64,000 bases of DNA from positions 85,621-149,620 of IMG/VR virus record IMGVR_UViG_3300046692_000144. The stretch is one strand, 5' to 3'. The translations under genes and the position numbers were made by a program. The notes below the pieces were generated by a model. That model had not been told where the DNA came from. It saw only the letters and a list, made by a program, of their open reading frames with translations, and ran no database searches. The stretch is from a virus. Shown in pieces: positions 31,800 to 40,713 of the stretch. Position 1 is the stretch's first letter, and each line of letters begins with the position of its first letter.

Positions 31800-31807
31800 C
31801 GTTTGTC

Positions 31808-32227
31808 TTACAGAGAAGCTTGGATCAGAGCAACAGCGTCGTCGAACGAATAACCTTCTTCGGTCAGTTCGTTGAAAGCAGCTTCTTTCTGAAGCTCAAG
31901 ATCGGCATCAGCAACTTGACCGAAAGCGGAGTAGAAATCCATACCACTTTCAACTAGCTCGTTCAGAGCAGCAGCCTTCTGAAGCTCAGCAACACGGTCG
32001 GTAGGAACCACTTCAGCAGATTGAGTTGCCAGGCCACGTTGCAGGGACTCAATAGTCTGGCCTTCAATGGTGTTACCCGATTGAAGAGCCGAGGCATTGA
32101 TAGCCTGTTGAGCAGCAGCGGTAGCTGCGTTCTGTGCGTGATGCAGTTGAGGTTGGGCAGGACCCTGAGTGCCTTCGGAGGCTTCTTTGATCAGGGCACG
32201 GATGTTTTGCATAAGGATATCGGACAT
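31808..32227 (-). CDS. Helical-repeat late protein (two repeats)
   Basis: 139 residues. The C-terminal half contains two helical repeats of the form K-x-AA-x-x-EL-x-x-x-G-x-x-F-x-x-A (LQKAAALNELVESGMDF and LQKEAAFNELTEEGYSFDDA). The same repeat occurs five times in the neighbouring 479-residue protein, so the genes are paralogous. Each repeat starts with the K-x-A motif suspected of being a protease site. Confidence 0.65.
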   Translation of the reverse strand: MSDILMQNIRALIKEASEGTQGPAQPQLHHAQNAATAAAQQAINASALQSGNTIEGQTIESLQRGLATQSAEVVPTDRVAELQKAAALNELVESGMDFYSAFGQVADADLELQKEAAFNELTEEGYSFDDAVALIQASL

Positions 32228-32243
32228 TTTGTTCTCTCGGAGA

Positions 32244-33683
32244 TTAGGCCTGGACAGCGGCCAGAGCTTGGTTAAAGGTGTAGCCGTCGTTCATCAGTTC
32301 ACTCATGGCGGCTTCTTTGGTCATAGCTTTTTTAGCTGCTACGCCAGCACCGGCTGCAACAGCAGTACCACCGGCTACGGCAAGTTTACCCTTGTTACGC
32401 TTAACAGCGTTAGAGGCCATATGCTTACCACGAATTTTAGCCATGGTTGGATTGGTTTTGCGCAAACTCTTATATTTAGCCACATCTTTGCCTAGTTGGC
32501 CAACTTCTTTTCGAAGAGGGTCTGCAACTTTGTTAGCAAGACTTTTAATGGTGGAGCCTACGCTAGCTTCTTTGACCAGTTCAACTGCATCATCAAACGA
32601 GTGACCTTCGGCCAAAAGTTCAGACAGTGCAGCTTGCTTGCTCATAGCTTTGTTTACACCTGCGGTAACTGCACCAGCAGCAAGAGATCCACCGGCTACG
32701 CTCAGAGGAATAACGTTGCGCTTCAAAGCACTTTTCAAACGAGCTTTACCGACGGTTGAGGCATCGCCTGGCGAGTGCTGCTTCATGTACTTGTACGCAG
32801 AGACGTCATCTTTAAGGTTGCGACCCTCGGCCTTAACTGCGCCAACAGCAGCGCCGCCTTTAGCCTTGATGGTGTTCAGGGCGCCTTTAGCGAGGTCACC
32901 TAGACCAGCTTCTTTGATCATCTCAGCAGCGTCTTCGAAGCGGTAGCCTTCATCTAGCAGACCCTGGAAAGCAGCTTGCTTGTCCATTTCTTCGTACTGG
33001 GATTCTTCAACTTCAGAAGCAGCTTTGATCAGGGCAACTGCGTCGTCAACCGAATAACCTTCTTCGGTCAAAGCGTGGAAGGCAGCTTCTTTCTGAAGCT
33101 CTTCGTCAGCCATAGATACCAGAGAAGCAGCATCATAGAAAGAGTGGCCTTGGGTGACCAGTTCGGTAACCGCAGCAGCTTTCTGCATGTTGTCTTCTAC
33201 ACGGTCAACGAGGTCTACGCTGGTAGCGGTAGCAGATGGAGTGGTCAAACCTTTCTGAATAGACTCAGTTGTCTGAGATTCAACAGTGCCACCGCTTTGT
33301 TCAGCGTTAGCATTTACTTGGGTCTGGGCAGCGGCGAGTTCAGCATTTTCTTGGTGAGCAAGATGCGGCTGTGCTTCGACGGTGCTGGCTTCTTTGACCA
33401 AAGTGGTTTGTACGGAAGCAGCAAGCTCAGAAAGCTTATCGCCCAGAATTACTTCGGGTTCAGCGACAACTTCAGATGCAGCTTTCTCCATCAGACGTTG
33501 GGCCAGTTGACGGCCTAGGTCACTAGCTTCACCGGCAAGGGCGGAAGCAGACTTAGTCATCAGGGCTGACCGCAGCTCTTCGGCAACGTTCGGAACGTTG
33601 ACTTCAGGAGCTTCGCTAGCCTGCTTCTCTTGACCTTCCGAACCGGACAGATCAGCGATAAGCTGGTTGATATCAAAATTCAT
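32244..33683 (-). CDS. Helical-repeat late protein (five repeats), core/scaffold candidate
   Basis: 479 residues. N-terminal half is acidic and Ala-rich with K-x-A sites (EKQASEAPEV, LMEKAASEVV). Then follow five repeats of about 27 residues with the core (E/D)GYSFDDAVALI, each introduced by QKAAA, QKEAA, DKQAA, SKQAA or TKEAA, separated by basic linkers (KAEGRNLKDDVSAYKYMK, KLAVAGGTAVAAGAGVAA). The repeats recall UBA-like helical hairpins, though family membership is not established. Probably an internal head protein processed into repeat peptides. Followed on the transcript by its shorter paralogue. Confidence 0.65.
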   Translation of the reverse strand: MNFDINQLIADLSGSEGQEKQASEAPEVNVPNVAEELRSALMTKSASALAGEASDLGRQLAQRLMEKAASEVVAEPEVILGDKLSELAASVQTTLVKEASTVEAQPHLAHQENAELAAAQTQVNANAEQSGGTVESQTTESIQKGLTTPSATATSVDLVDRVEDNMQKAAAVTELVTQGHSFYDAASLVSMADEELQKEAAFHALTEEGYSVDDAVALIKAASEVEESQYEEMDKQAAFQGLLDEGYRFEDAAEMIKEAGLGDLAKGALNTIKAKGGAAVGAVKAEGRNLKDDVSAYKYMKQHSPGDASTVGKARLKSALKRNVIPLSVAGGSLAAGAVTAGVNKAMSKQAALSELLAEGHSFDDAVELVKEASVGSTIKSLANKVADPLRKEVGQLGKDVAKYKSLRKTNPTMAKIRGKHMASNAVKRNKGKLAVAGGTAVAAGAGVAAKKAMTKEAAMSELMNDGYTFNQALAAVQA

Positions 33684-33751
33684 TCTAATTCCTCGTTTCT
33701 TAACCCGGAGTATGGGGCTTAGTTAAGCAAGCCAGGTGCCTGCTACTGATT

Positions 33752-33764
33752 TCTAGTTTAACTC
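33752..33764 (-). promoter_or_regulatory. Late-class promoter, GAGTTAAACTAGA
   Basis: Minus-strand motif overlapping the protease gene stop, 70 bases before the five-repeat gene. Confidence 0.55.
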
Positions 33765-35353
33765 GGATTACCTTTGACGATTTGACTATGAGCTGCGCTA
33801 AGCACCTTCAAAGCCACTGTCAATTTAGCATTTCCTTTACTTGGAGACTGTAACGCAGATACTGCCTTGGACAGAGCCTTGAGCGGTACGGTAGCCTTAC
33901 GATCTTCAAAAGACATTTCATGTGCAGCAGACATGCTTGCCATCTTAACAATGGTAGGCATACTACGTTCCTGGGACTGAGCGAGACGCTTCTCGATTAT
34001 AGAGTTAATGTACGCTTTTGCCCATAGAGCAGCACCGCCAATAGCAATAAGAGTCGAGATCGGATTCTCCGCAGCAGCCTGAAGTAAAGTGCGTTCAGGA
34101 TTCGCCAAGTGTCTCTGGCGATCCAGGTCTCTACGAATATCTTCTTCTCTGATAGGGATTTTAGGACCCATACCGGAATAACCAGTAGTAGTAACGTATG
34201 CACGCTTCTCTACGAACTCAGGGAATAGTGAACTAGTGTCCTGGTACTTACTAAGTACCTGACTAACCAGAGGACTCACTTTACGATCTACGTTCATCTC
34301 AGTATCTGGAATAGAAATACCAGAAAGCTTTGATTCGTGCAGGGCCTTGAGAACCTTCGAACCAATTCCAGGGCCGCCGTGGCCCATACGGAATGCAATG
34401 ATCTCCGCAAGGAACTTCAGGCTAGGGCTGATGCCTAGTTCACCGAAGGTCTGGAAGAGTTCATCCATAGGCACTGATTCGAGCTTACGAACATCCTCAA
34501 TGTCTGGGTCCTGAATCTGAGCAAGGATATTCTCCATGTTCTTATCAGTGCCCTGAACGTAGCCTTCGATCTCTTTGATTAGTTCGGAGACTTTGGCAAG
34601 GGATGCTTTCTTAACTCGATCTTCGCCATAGCTAAGACCTTCTTCTTCACCCAGCAACGCAGAGGATACTGCACCATCTTCGTTTGCAACTTTCTGCAAT
34701 ACCGAGCTGGTGATGTCCGCAGGTTTAACTACGATACTGATGTCGAAGAAACGCAGTGGAGCAGAGTTAATAGACATGACCCGACGGCCATCCGGCATTA
34801 CGCGACCCAAGTGTTGTTTCAGGTGGACGCAGTACTCTTGACGGGTGTGGGCTTTGTTATGGCAAATAGAGCAAACATCGTAGGGTGTCTTACACGCCAT
34901 GGATGTTGCTGGGAAATCACCGGCTGCAATACGACTCTCCACGTCAGAACCAAGACCGCGATCTACTTCTGCAACCAATTCAACTCGGTGCATGCGTTCG
35001 TTGTACAAGGCAAAGATAACCCGACCGATAGCACGGGCAGGATCTTTGTTGATGTGGTGACGGAAAACGTGGGCCGGGGAGGTCTCAAAAGTCTTGTAGT
35101 AGAGCTTCAGAGTTTCTTCAGGGAAGTAGTCGCCATTGCGGTTAGGGCCGTAGAACTCACCGGCCCCCATCGCATTGATATGCAGATACATTTTCCCAGG
35201 CTGAATCTTTAGGTTGTCCATGACGTACGATTTGACTCGATCGTCAGCGGCAGCCTTGGTCAGTTCTTCCTGAATGCCGGGACCGCTCAGGATAGTTACC
35301 TGGAGATCTTCAGCGTCGAAGAATGAACTGCTATCAATGAGTTTGTACATCAA
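33758..35353 (-). CDS. Prohead maturation protease-like protein
   Basis: 531 residues. N-terminal 230 residues resemble phage prohead proteases: NRNGDYFPEETL, FRHHINKDPARAIGRVI (candidate catalytic His), ELVAEVDRG and GDFPATSMAC (candidate nucleophile Ser), then a Cys/His cluster CSICHNKAHTRQEYC that is probably a zinc site. The C-terminal part is helical with scaffold-like sequence and several K-x-A sites (VKKASLAK, VKMASMSA). A fused protease-scaffold that processes itself and other K-x-A proteins is a reasonable model. Catalytic residues are inferred from pattern only. Confidence 0.65.
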   Translation of the reverse strand: MMYKLIDSSSFFDAEDLQVTILSGPGIQEELTKAAADDRVKSYVMDNLKIQPGKMYLHINAMGAGEFYGPNRNGDYFPEETLKLYYKTFETSPAHVFRHHINKDPARAIGRVIFALYNERMHRVELVAEVDRGLGSDVESRIAAGDFPATSMACKTPYDVCSICHNKAHTRQEYCVHLKQHLGRVMPDGRRVMSINSAPLRFFDISIVVKPADITSSVLQKVANEDGAVSSALLGEEEGLSYGEDRVKKASLAKVSELIKEIEGYVQGTDKNMENILAQIQDPDIEDVRKLESVPMDELFQTFGELGISPSLKFLAEIIAFRMGHGGPGIGSKVLKALHESKLSGISIPDTEMNVDRKVSPLVSQVLSKYQDTSSLFPEFVEKRAYVTTTGYSGMGPKIPIREEDIRRDLDRQRHLANPERTLLQAAAENPISTLIAIGGAALWAKAYINSIIEKRLAQSQERSMPTIVKMASMSAAHEMSFEDRKATVPLKALSKAVSALQSPSKGNAKLTVALKVLSAAHSQIVKGNPS

Positions 35354-35790
35354 TCTTCCTTCCTAATAATCGAAGGCCAGTAATCGCCAGCGACATGATT
35401 CCGATACAGATAACTCTTCACAGGACCCTCGGTAGCCGATTCACTGTCCAGAGTCTGAACATTTCCTGCGGAGGCCAGTCCAATGCCAGATACAGCACCC
35501 AAACCATAGCCTATGCCAGCACCTATAACGGAGTTAAGAACTCTGCCTTTCCAAGAACTCGCCATCAATGGTGATGTACCAATTAAACCACCTAGACCTG
35601 CTCCGATTACTCCGAAAACTTTAGCACCATCACTCTTCTGACTTTGGAAGTGGGGTTGCAACTGGGATATAGCAATGCGACGTCTAGCCGCATCCGTCAC
35701 ATGAAACTCCCACTCCCTATCCGGGTCGTTGTACACCCCGTCTTCCAGAGAGACCATTGCTGCAATTTTCTCAAGATAGACGTTAGTCAT
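35350..35790 (-). CDS. YLEK-tagged late protein with Gly-rich hydrophobic segments
   Basis: 146 residues beginning MTNVYLEKIAAMVSLEDG. Two hydrophobic Gly-rich stretches (VFGVIGAGLGGLIGTSPLM and SVIGAGIGYGLGAVSGIGL), long enough to cross a membrane. Its stop overlaps the protease start by four bases. Candidate ejected inner-head protein. Confidence 0.65.
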   Translation of the reverse strand: MTNVYLEKIAAMVSLEDGVYNDPDREWEFHVTDAARRRIAISQLQPHFQSQKSDGAKVFGVIGAGLGGLIGTSPLMASSWKGRVLNSVIGAGIGYGLGAVSGIGLASAGNVQTLDSESATEGPVKSYLYRNHVAGDYWPSIIRKED

Positions 35791-35800
35791 TAAAACGACC

Positions 35801-36352
35801 TTAAGTCAAATGCTTAGGCTGGAAGCTGTTGCGGCCTGGGCCATAACGTTCTTCAAGACGGGTGATGGTCTCGATAGTGTTAGGGTCAACGCCTTCACCG
35901 TGAATTGCGTTAGCCAGGAGTTGGCTAAGCAGGTTCACATCAGAAGCAACGTGTGGAGCAAATTTGAAAATGGTTTCGGCGTACGACATGACTTTGTTAC
36001 GGTCGGCGTTACGAACGATGCGATTGGACTCAACCACAGTCTTCAACGACTCGGTGAACTTGCGATACAGCAAGGAGTCTTTAGCAGAGCCTACTAGGGA
36101 AGCGATGCCGCTAACAACTGAGTTGACTGCCAGGTTACCGATACCACCGCCGATGCTCTTGCCGAAGCTGTCACCAATGCCTTTAACTACGTCTTGACCT
36201 AGAGTGCCGCCAGGAGATTTGTCACCGCCAGTGCGAGTTTCATAGTCAAACATAGAAGCTTCTTTAACGAAGCCCTCTACAAAGGCGTCAGCCTGTGCAT
36301 CAGTGAAGCCCATCTTTTCTTGAGCTTCTTTGCGGAGTTCTAGAACGTCCAT
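35801..36352 (-). CDS. Late virion protein, unknown
   Basis: 183 residues. Has FVKEAS near residue 30, a Gly-rich hydrophobic part (GKSIGGGIGNLAVNSVVSGI) and a helical C-terminus. K-x-A-S position near the N-terminus suggests maturation like the YLEK proteins, although the tag itself is absent. Confidence 0.6.
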   Translation of the reverse strand: MDVLELRKEAQEKMGFTDAQADAFVEGFVKEASMFDYETRTGGDKSPGGTLGQDVVKGIGDSFGKSIGGGIGNLAVNSVVSGIASLVGSAKDSLLYRKFTESLKTVVESNRIVRNADRNKVMSYAETIFKFAPHVASDVNLLSQLLANAIHGEGVDPNTIETITRLEERYGPGRNSFQPKHLT

Positions 36353-36365
36353 TGAATTTCCTCAG

Positions 36366-37382
36366 TTATTCGTAAATGTTGGACCAGACATCGTTTGAAC
36401 GTCCGGTACGTTGATTGACAGGTGGCGTGTAAGAGGCCGCTGAAATACCAACGGTAGCCACGGCCCCAAGACCGATTCTATTACGTAGTTTATACGTATG
36501 CTTGGCAGCGTTAGTAGGGTCAGGTATTTTCTTTGCGACTATGGCACGAGCGGCTTTGAAGGTCCCGCTAGCAGCAGCGGTTGGGACGTAGGTTGCGGCA
36601 GAGGCAAGTCCTTTGACGGGGTCTTTCACAAACGCTGATGCACCCCCGACTACGGATTTACCCATGCCTAGCAGCTTTCCCAGAGCAAACCCTGCCTTCT
36701 TTTCCAGGTCTTCCAATTCGGAACGTTTGGTTTGAAGTTCAGCGGCTTGTTTGATGAGGCTGACAACGGCAGTAGCAACTTCAAGTTCACGACCTACGAA
36801 GACCATGTCATTCAGGCTAGCAGCCTTCTCAAAACCACTCTTGCCAAAGGCAGTCATGATTCGGTCGAAGTCTTCCTTAGCTGCGAATTCAAGTCGTTCC
36901 TGCCAGTGAGCCTGCTTAACCAAAACTGGGATAGCTCGCTCAAGATCAGATACACAGTTGTAGTGTTCCTGAGCAACCTTCTCCAGGTCTGCTTTCAGAT
37001 GAGCAGCAACCTTGAACAGCGTCTGATGACGTTGATCTTCTGGAATTTCCGAGGTCACAGAGAAGGCGACTTTATCCAGAGTTGAACACTCCGGACCTGT
37101 CACGTCCACGTAGGCACGATCTTGGAAATTACCGAGGATTGCGTCCATGACTCCTGGGAAGCTTGCGACTTGGAATTCAAAGGTCTTATCCTCTGCACCA
37201 TCTCGTAGCTTTAGGAAAGCGATAACGTTGGTCGATTCGACTACCCGTTTCACTTGGTCTTCGTTCAACTTCAAGGACTTCGCTTTTTCCGCGATGGATA
37301 CATCGAGGGGAACTTTGTTCGAAACGAACTGTTGTACGGCGTAAACCGAAAGTTCCTTGATAGTGTCTTGATCAAATTGCAT
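36366..37382 (-). CDS. Late virion protein with many K-x-A motifs
   Basis: 338 residues, helical and acidic in the first 240, then Gly/Ala-rich and basic (GMGKSVVGGASAFVKDP). K-x-A sites include FKVAAH, LEKVAQ, LVKQAH, FEKAAS, IKQAAE and LEKKAG. Probably an internal head or core protein. Adjacent genes are close but not overlapping. Confidence 0.6.
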   Translation of the reverse strand: MQFDQDTIKELSVYAVQQFVSNKVPLDVSIAEKAKSLKLNEDQVKRVVESTNVIAFLKLRDGAEDKTFEFQVASFPGVMDAILGNFQDRAYVDVTGPECSTLDKVAFSVTSEIPEDQRHQTLFKVAAHLKADLEKVAQEHYNCVSDLERAIPVLVKQAHWQERLEFAAKEDFDRIMTAFGKSGFEKAASLNDMVFVGRELEVATAVVSLIKQAAELQTKRSELEDLEKKAGFALGKLLGMGKSVVGGASAFVKDPVKGLASAATYVPTAAASGTFKAARAIVAKKIPDPTNAAKHTYKLRNRIGLGAVATVGISAASYTPPVNQRTGRSNDVWSNIYE

Positions 37383-37384
37383 AG

Positions 37385-38098
37385 TTAGTCCGGGGTCTCT
37401 TCATCACTCTCGATAGGCACATCAACATCAGCCGCTTTACTTCTCACGTCTTCGAACAGGTCTTTGAAAGTGTCAACGGAAGGGAATGTTGCGATAACTT
37501 CCTTAACCCGTATCTCAAGTTCTTTCTGAGCTTCGTTACCATCAGTGGACCAGGCCTTCAAGAGACGGGCTACGTCCATGGATAACTTCACCCATTTAGT
37601 GCTTTCTTGAGCTGCTTTAGATTCACTGCTGTTAAAAAAAGCCTCTTTGGCTTTGAACAGGCAAGTATCGAATAGCTGCTTCAACCCATCCAGAGGAGGG
37701 GTCACATCAGTTCTCTTTCCAAGCCTCCATGCCAAAAACGTAAGGCCTTCTGTTAGGCCCCAAAGCTTGAGAGTACTTTCTTCTTTGTTCCTGACATTGG
37801 CCATCTGGAGTTTATCCAGCCGATCCATGTCATCTGTGATGTAGTATATTTTAGAGTAGAACTCAATCAACTCTGGACTGATGTCGAGAATCCTGCCGAT
37901 CTCCGTAAAGTTAGAAGAAGCAAGTAGGCAGGCCTCTATGTAGTGACGCTTTAGGTCACTTTCGTTCAACGGTTTGACTCTCTGAAATAGCAGGCCGTTT
38001 TCCCCAGTGGGGTTTGTGAGGATATCATCGACCATCTCATCCTCACCGACCTGCTCCTTACGTAGAAGAATCTCCCGGTAGTTATGACGCTTTGACAT
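37385..38098 (-). CDS. Late protein with HTH-like segment, unknown
   Basis: 237 residues, acidic and helical. Segment ASSNFTEIGRILDISPELIE looks like a helix-turn-helix. Small terminase subunits carry such a segment, but this gene is distant from the large subunit gene, so I do not assign that role. Overlaps the upstream gene by 17 bases. Confidence 0.55.
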   Translation of the reverse strand: MSKRHNYREILLRKEQVGEDEMVDDILTNPTGENGLLFQRVKPLNESDLKRHYIEACLLASSNFTEIGRILDISPELIEFYSKIYYITDDMDRLDKLQMANVRNKEESTLKLWGLTEGLTFLAWRLGKRTDVTPPLDGLKQLFDTCLFKAKEAFFNSSESKAAQESTKWVKLSMDVARLLKAWSTDGNEAQKELEIRVKEVIATFPSVDTFKDLFEDVRSKAADVDVPIESDEETPD

Positions 38099-39992
38099 TG
38101 GAGATTAGCTGCTCCAGTTTAACCAGGTTATCTCCAAGGTTGCGGTATACAGCCTTAACCGATGCAATTGTAGACATTGCCGAGTCACTACCGCTAGCCT
38201 GGATAAGTTGATCCATGCGTACACGACTCATGAACAGAATCCGGCCTAGGCGATCAACTGCTTCATTGATATCAGGGAGGTACTCTGCGATCACGCTGAA
38301 CAAGTCAGGTGACTGCAAGAGCTCAGAAATAACCATTGCGTCTGCAATCTGTTTATCCCCGGAGTCAAGTGCTTGTCCGATATTAGCAGAACTCATCTTG
38401 GTTTCGGCTTGTGGCTGAGGTTTTTCTCCAAACTCTGGGATTTCTCCAGGACTGAAATCAGCTTTCTTCGACATCAAAACATTGCATTTACGAGTCAGGG
38501 CGGCACGCTTAACCAATGACTCCGCACGGGAAGGCTCCACGCCTTCATTGACTATTAGCATCTCGATTGCTTTGTGGGCTGGGCCGACAGAAGAACCGTT
38601 GAAGCCGAAGTCCACACCGTCATGAGTAATGCTCAGACGATCCTGTAGAGTAACCATTGCCTGTGCAGACAACAGAGCCTTAGCAGTGTTGACGCTCATG
38701 TCGTCAATGCTACGGGCCTCTTCTTCATCCTCGTAGTTACGACCGAGTTGCAGAACTGGGTAGCCATCTGGAATGCAGATAACTCCAGAAGCATCAGTAA
38801 GTACCGACTTCAGTCCCTTGATGAAAGAAACCTTAACAGCACCGTCGGTAGTATCGACATCAACAGTTACTGCATCTTGGCGGATATTCACTTTACGAGT
38901 AGTGCCCGTAACGAGGATTCCCAAGCCTGGGGTCAGAACTGCAACTCGCTGATGCGACTGTAGGTCACGACAAGTAGTGATAGGGTTAGTAGCACTGAAC
39001 TTGCTCAGAATACGGGATACGACTTCCAGATTGCTTTCCTGACCTACAAGCTCATCACCGACCGCGATGAATCGAGTCAGAGGAAGGGCACGACCTGAAG
39101 AAGTAACCACGAAGCCACGACGAACTACTGGTGTGTTAGAACGCAGACTTGGTTCGTGTGGAGACTTCAATTTGGTAGGAACTCGGATCTCTTCCTTGGC
39201 CACATAGGCTTCAACGATGTTGCCATCGGAAGTCATGAGACGGAAACATTTACCTTGTTCAGTAGCAGTAGTCAGTTGGTGCAGTTGACCATGGTACTCA
39301 AACTCTTCCTGAGGAATAGCCACACGACTTGCGTGAGGATACGAGTGATTCAGGGAGTAACCTTTGTCCAGCACTTCTTTGACCTGAGCGTCATCCAAAG
39401 CATCACCGTAAGTGAGAACAGCCTTGGCATCAATTTCATGGCGTTGAGGAGCTTCGACTTCAACGTCTTTCAGGGCGTTGATGAAGTCTTCGATTCCGTA
39501 GATCTTGTGGATCTTGTTAGCCAATTCGGAGTCGTCACGAACGCGAGTACGAACAAAAGCTTTGATGTGATTAGGAGTAGATGCCAGAAACTCGGTAACT
39601 CGACTGTCACTTGCATATACAAATTTGCCGGTACGTGGTGGATTTACCAAGTCGTAAACGCTTGGGTTACGGGATACGCCCTTAGGAACTTTGGCTTTCT
39701 TACCCGGATCAATCTTGCTAGCGTTAAGGATACGGCTAACAGTACTCTTCGACAGAGGGCGGAATTTCCGCTCGTCACAGAAGAACACCGAATCGATAGG
39801 GTGGGTAGTGTGGTCTTTTTTAATTACAGGGATGTAATACGAAGAAGCCCCAGACTGAAGAATGAACGCACCCACGGTAACGTCAATCTCCGCAGATGCC
39901 TCCTCTGAAATGTCGCGGAAGGCGACGATTAGGTTAACCAGTTCAGGGGCAGTCTGGCTAAGCTTTTGCATTGCGATTTCGGGGAAATCCAT
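38082..39992 (-). CDS. Large late protein, unknown (virion candidate)
   Basis: 636 residues, soluble, no recognised enzyme motif. Mixed alpha/beta, with a beta-rich middle (RRGFVVTSSGRALPLTRFI, GLGILVTGTTRKVNIRQD) and a helical C-terminus. Contains VKRAALT and MSKKADFS. First gene of the minus-strand head block, about 35 bases after a well-matched late motif. Confidence 0.6.
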   Translation of the reverse strand: MDFPEIAMQKLSQTAPELVNLIVAFRDISEEASAEIDVTVGAFILQSGASSYYIPVIKKDHTTHPIDSVFFCDERKFRPLSKSTVSRILNASKIDPGKKAKVPKGVSRNPSVYDLVNPPRTGKFVYASDSRVTEFLASTPNHIKAFVRTRVRDDSELANKIHKIYGIEDFINALKDVEVEAPQRHEIDAKAVLTYGDALDDAQVKEVLDKGYSLNHSYPHASRVAIPQEEFEYHGQLHQLTTATEQGKCFRLMTSDGNIVEAYVAKEEIRVPTKLKSPHEPSLRSNTPVVRRGFVVTSSGRALPLTRFIAVGDELVGQESNLEVVSRILSKFSATNPITTCRDLQSHQRVAVLTPGLGILVTGTTRKVNIRQDAVTVDVDTTDGAVKVSFIKGLKSVLTDASGVICIPDGYPVLQLGRNYEDEEEARSIDDMSVNTAKALLSAQAMVTLQDRLSITHDGVDFGFNGSSVGPAHKAIEMLIVNEGVEPSRAESLVKRAALTRKCNVLMSKKADFSPGEIPEFGEKPQPQAETKMSSANIGQALDSGDKQIADAMVISELLQSPDLFSVIAEYLPDINEAVDRLGRILFMSRVRMDQLIQASGSDSAMSTIASVKAVYRNLGDNLVKLEQLISNVKAS

Positions 39993-40026
39993 AGTTGATC
40001 CACTTTCCGGCTAGGAAGCTAATGTG

Positions 40027-40038
40027 TCTATTTTAACG
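40027..40038 (-). promoter_or_regulatory. Late-class promoter, CGTTAAAATAGA
   Basis: Perfect consensus on the minus strand; back to back with an early promoter on the plus strand at 40056. Confidence 0.65.
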
Positions 40039-40052
40039 ATTGATGGGTAGTG

Positions 40053-40061
40053 TGGTATAAC
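40053..40061 (+). promoter_or_regulatory. Early-class promoter core (TGGTATAAC)
   Basis: GTGGTATAACCACTATGTAAC, TATAAC at 40056-40061; leader about 30 bases to the lipoprotein gene. Confidence 0.65.
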
Positions 40062-40096
40062 CACTATGTAACCCCAATAACTCAGGACTAATAGCG

Positions 40097-40711
40097 ATGT
40101 TTACAAAATCTGCTCTTGCTCTTTCGGTACTTACTGCAACTTTGACCCTCGCTGGTTGTGACGGAGAAGAGCCGTCTACTGATGACGTTCATGACTATGT
40201 CGAACAAGAGACAAAGTCTCAGACTATGGAGTCTATCTCTAAAGAGGAGGTAGAACTCAAAAAGTCTTTAGAAGAACTCCATAGAACTGATCCTTCCGTA
40301 AAAGATCTGTACTACTCCTCGGATGAGAACGGCGGGAGACAATTACACGTCGTTCGAGACGCTCCTACCAAGGAGTCTGCTTCTTCAGTGTCAGAAACGG
40401 TCTGGCCTATTTTAGGAGGAGTCGCCGCAGGTGCATTGGTGAGCCACATGATAAGCTCAGGCGGGGTTAGTAACTACACAAGAAGCAACCCCCCATTCAG
40501 CGATTCATATTACAGCCAGGAAGACCAGAGGAAGAAAAAGAACGAATATACCTCTGGTTACGTAAATTCAATGGTAGCTCAGAATAGAACACGACTATAC
40601 GCAAGCCCAGGCTTATCTAGCAACGTAAGGGCTGCGGTAAGCTCGCGTTCAAGTGGCGTATTTGCTTCCTCATCTTCTGCTCGCTCTGGCGGCTATGGTA
40701 TGGGTTCCTAA
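40097..40711 (+). CDS. YgiB-like (DUF1190) lipoprotein
   Basis: 204 residues. Signal peptide MFTKSALALSVLTATLTLAGC with lipobox LAGC, so the mature chain would start at Cys21 as a lipoprotein. The rest mirrors bacterial YgiB: charged helical region, a WPILGGVAAGALVSHMI segment resembling the WMPLMAGYMMG part of YgiB, and a Ser/Arg/Gly-rich tail (SSRSSGVFASSSSARSGG). It is followed two bases later by a YgiC-like gene, exactly the bacterial ygiB-ygiC arrangement. Likely acquired from a host. Precise role unknown in bacteria as well. Confidence 0.75.
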   Translation: MFTKSALALSVLTATLTLAGCDGEEPSTDDVHDYVEQETKSQTMESISKEEVELKKSLEELHRTDPSVKDLYYSSDENGGRQLHVVRDAPTKESASSVSETVWPILGGVAAGALVSHMISSGGVSNYTRSNPPFSDSYYSQEDQRKKKNEYTSGYVNSMVAQNRTRLYASPGLSSNVRAAVSSRSSGVFASSSSARSGGYGMGS

Positions 40712-40713
40712 TA

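Noticed and set aside
37385-38098. Small terminase subunit
   Set aside because: An HTH-like segment is present but position, size and remaining sequence do not support the assignment.
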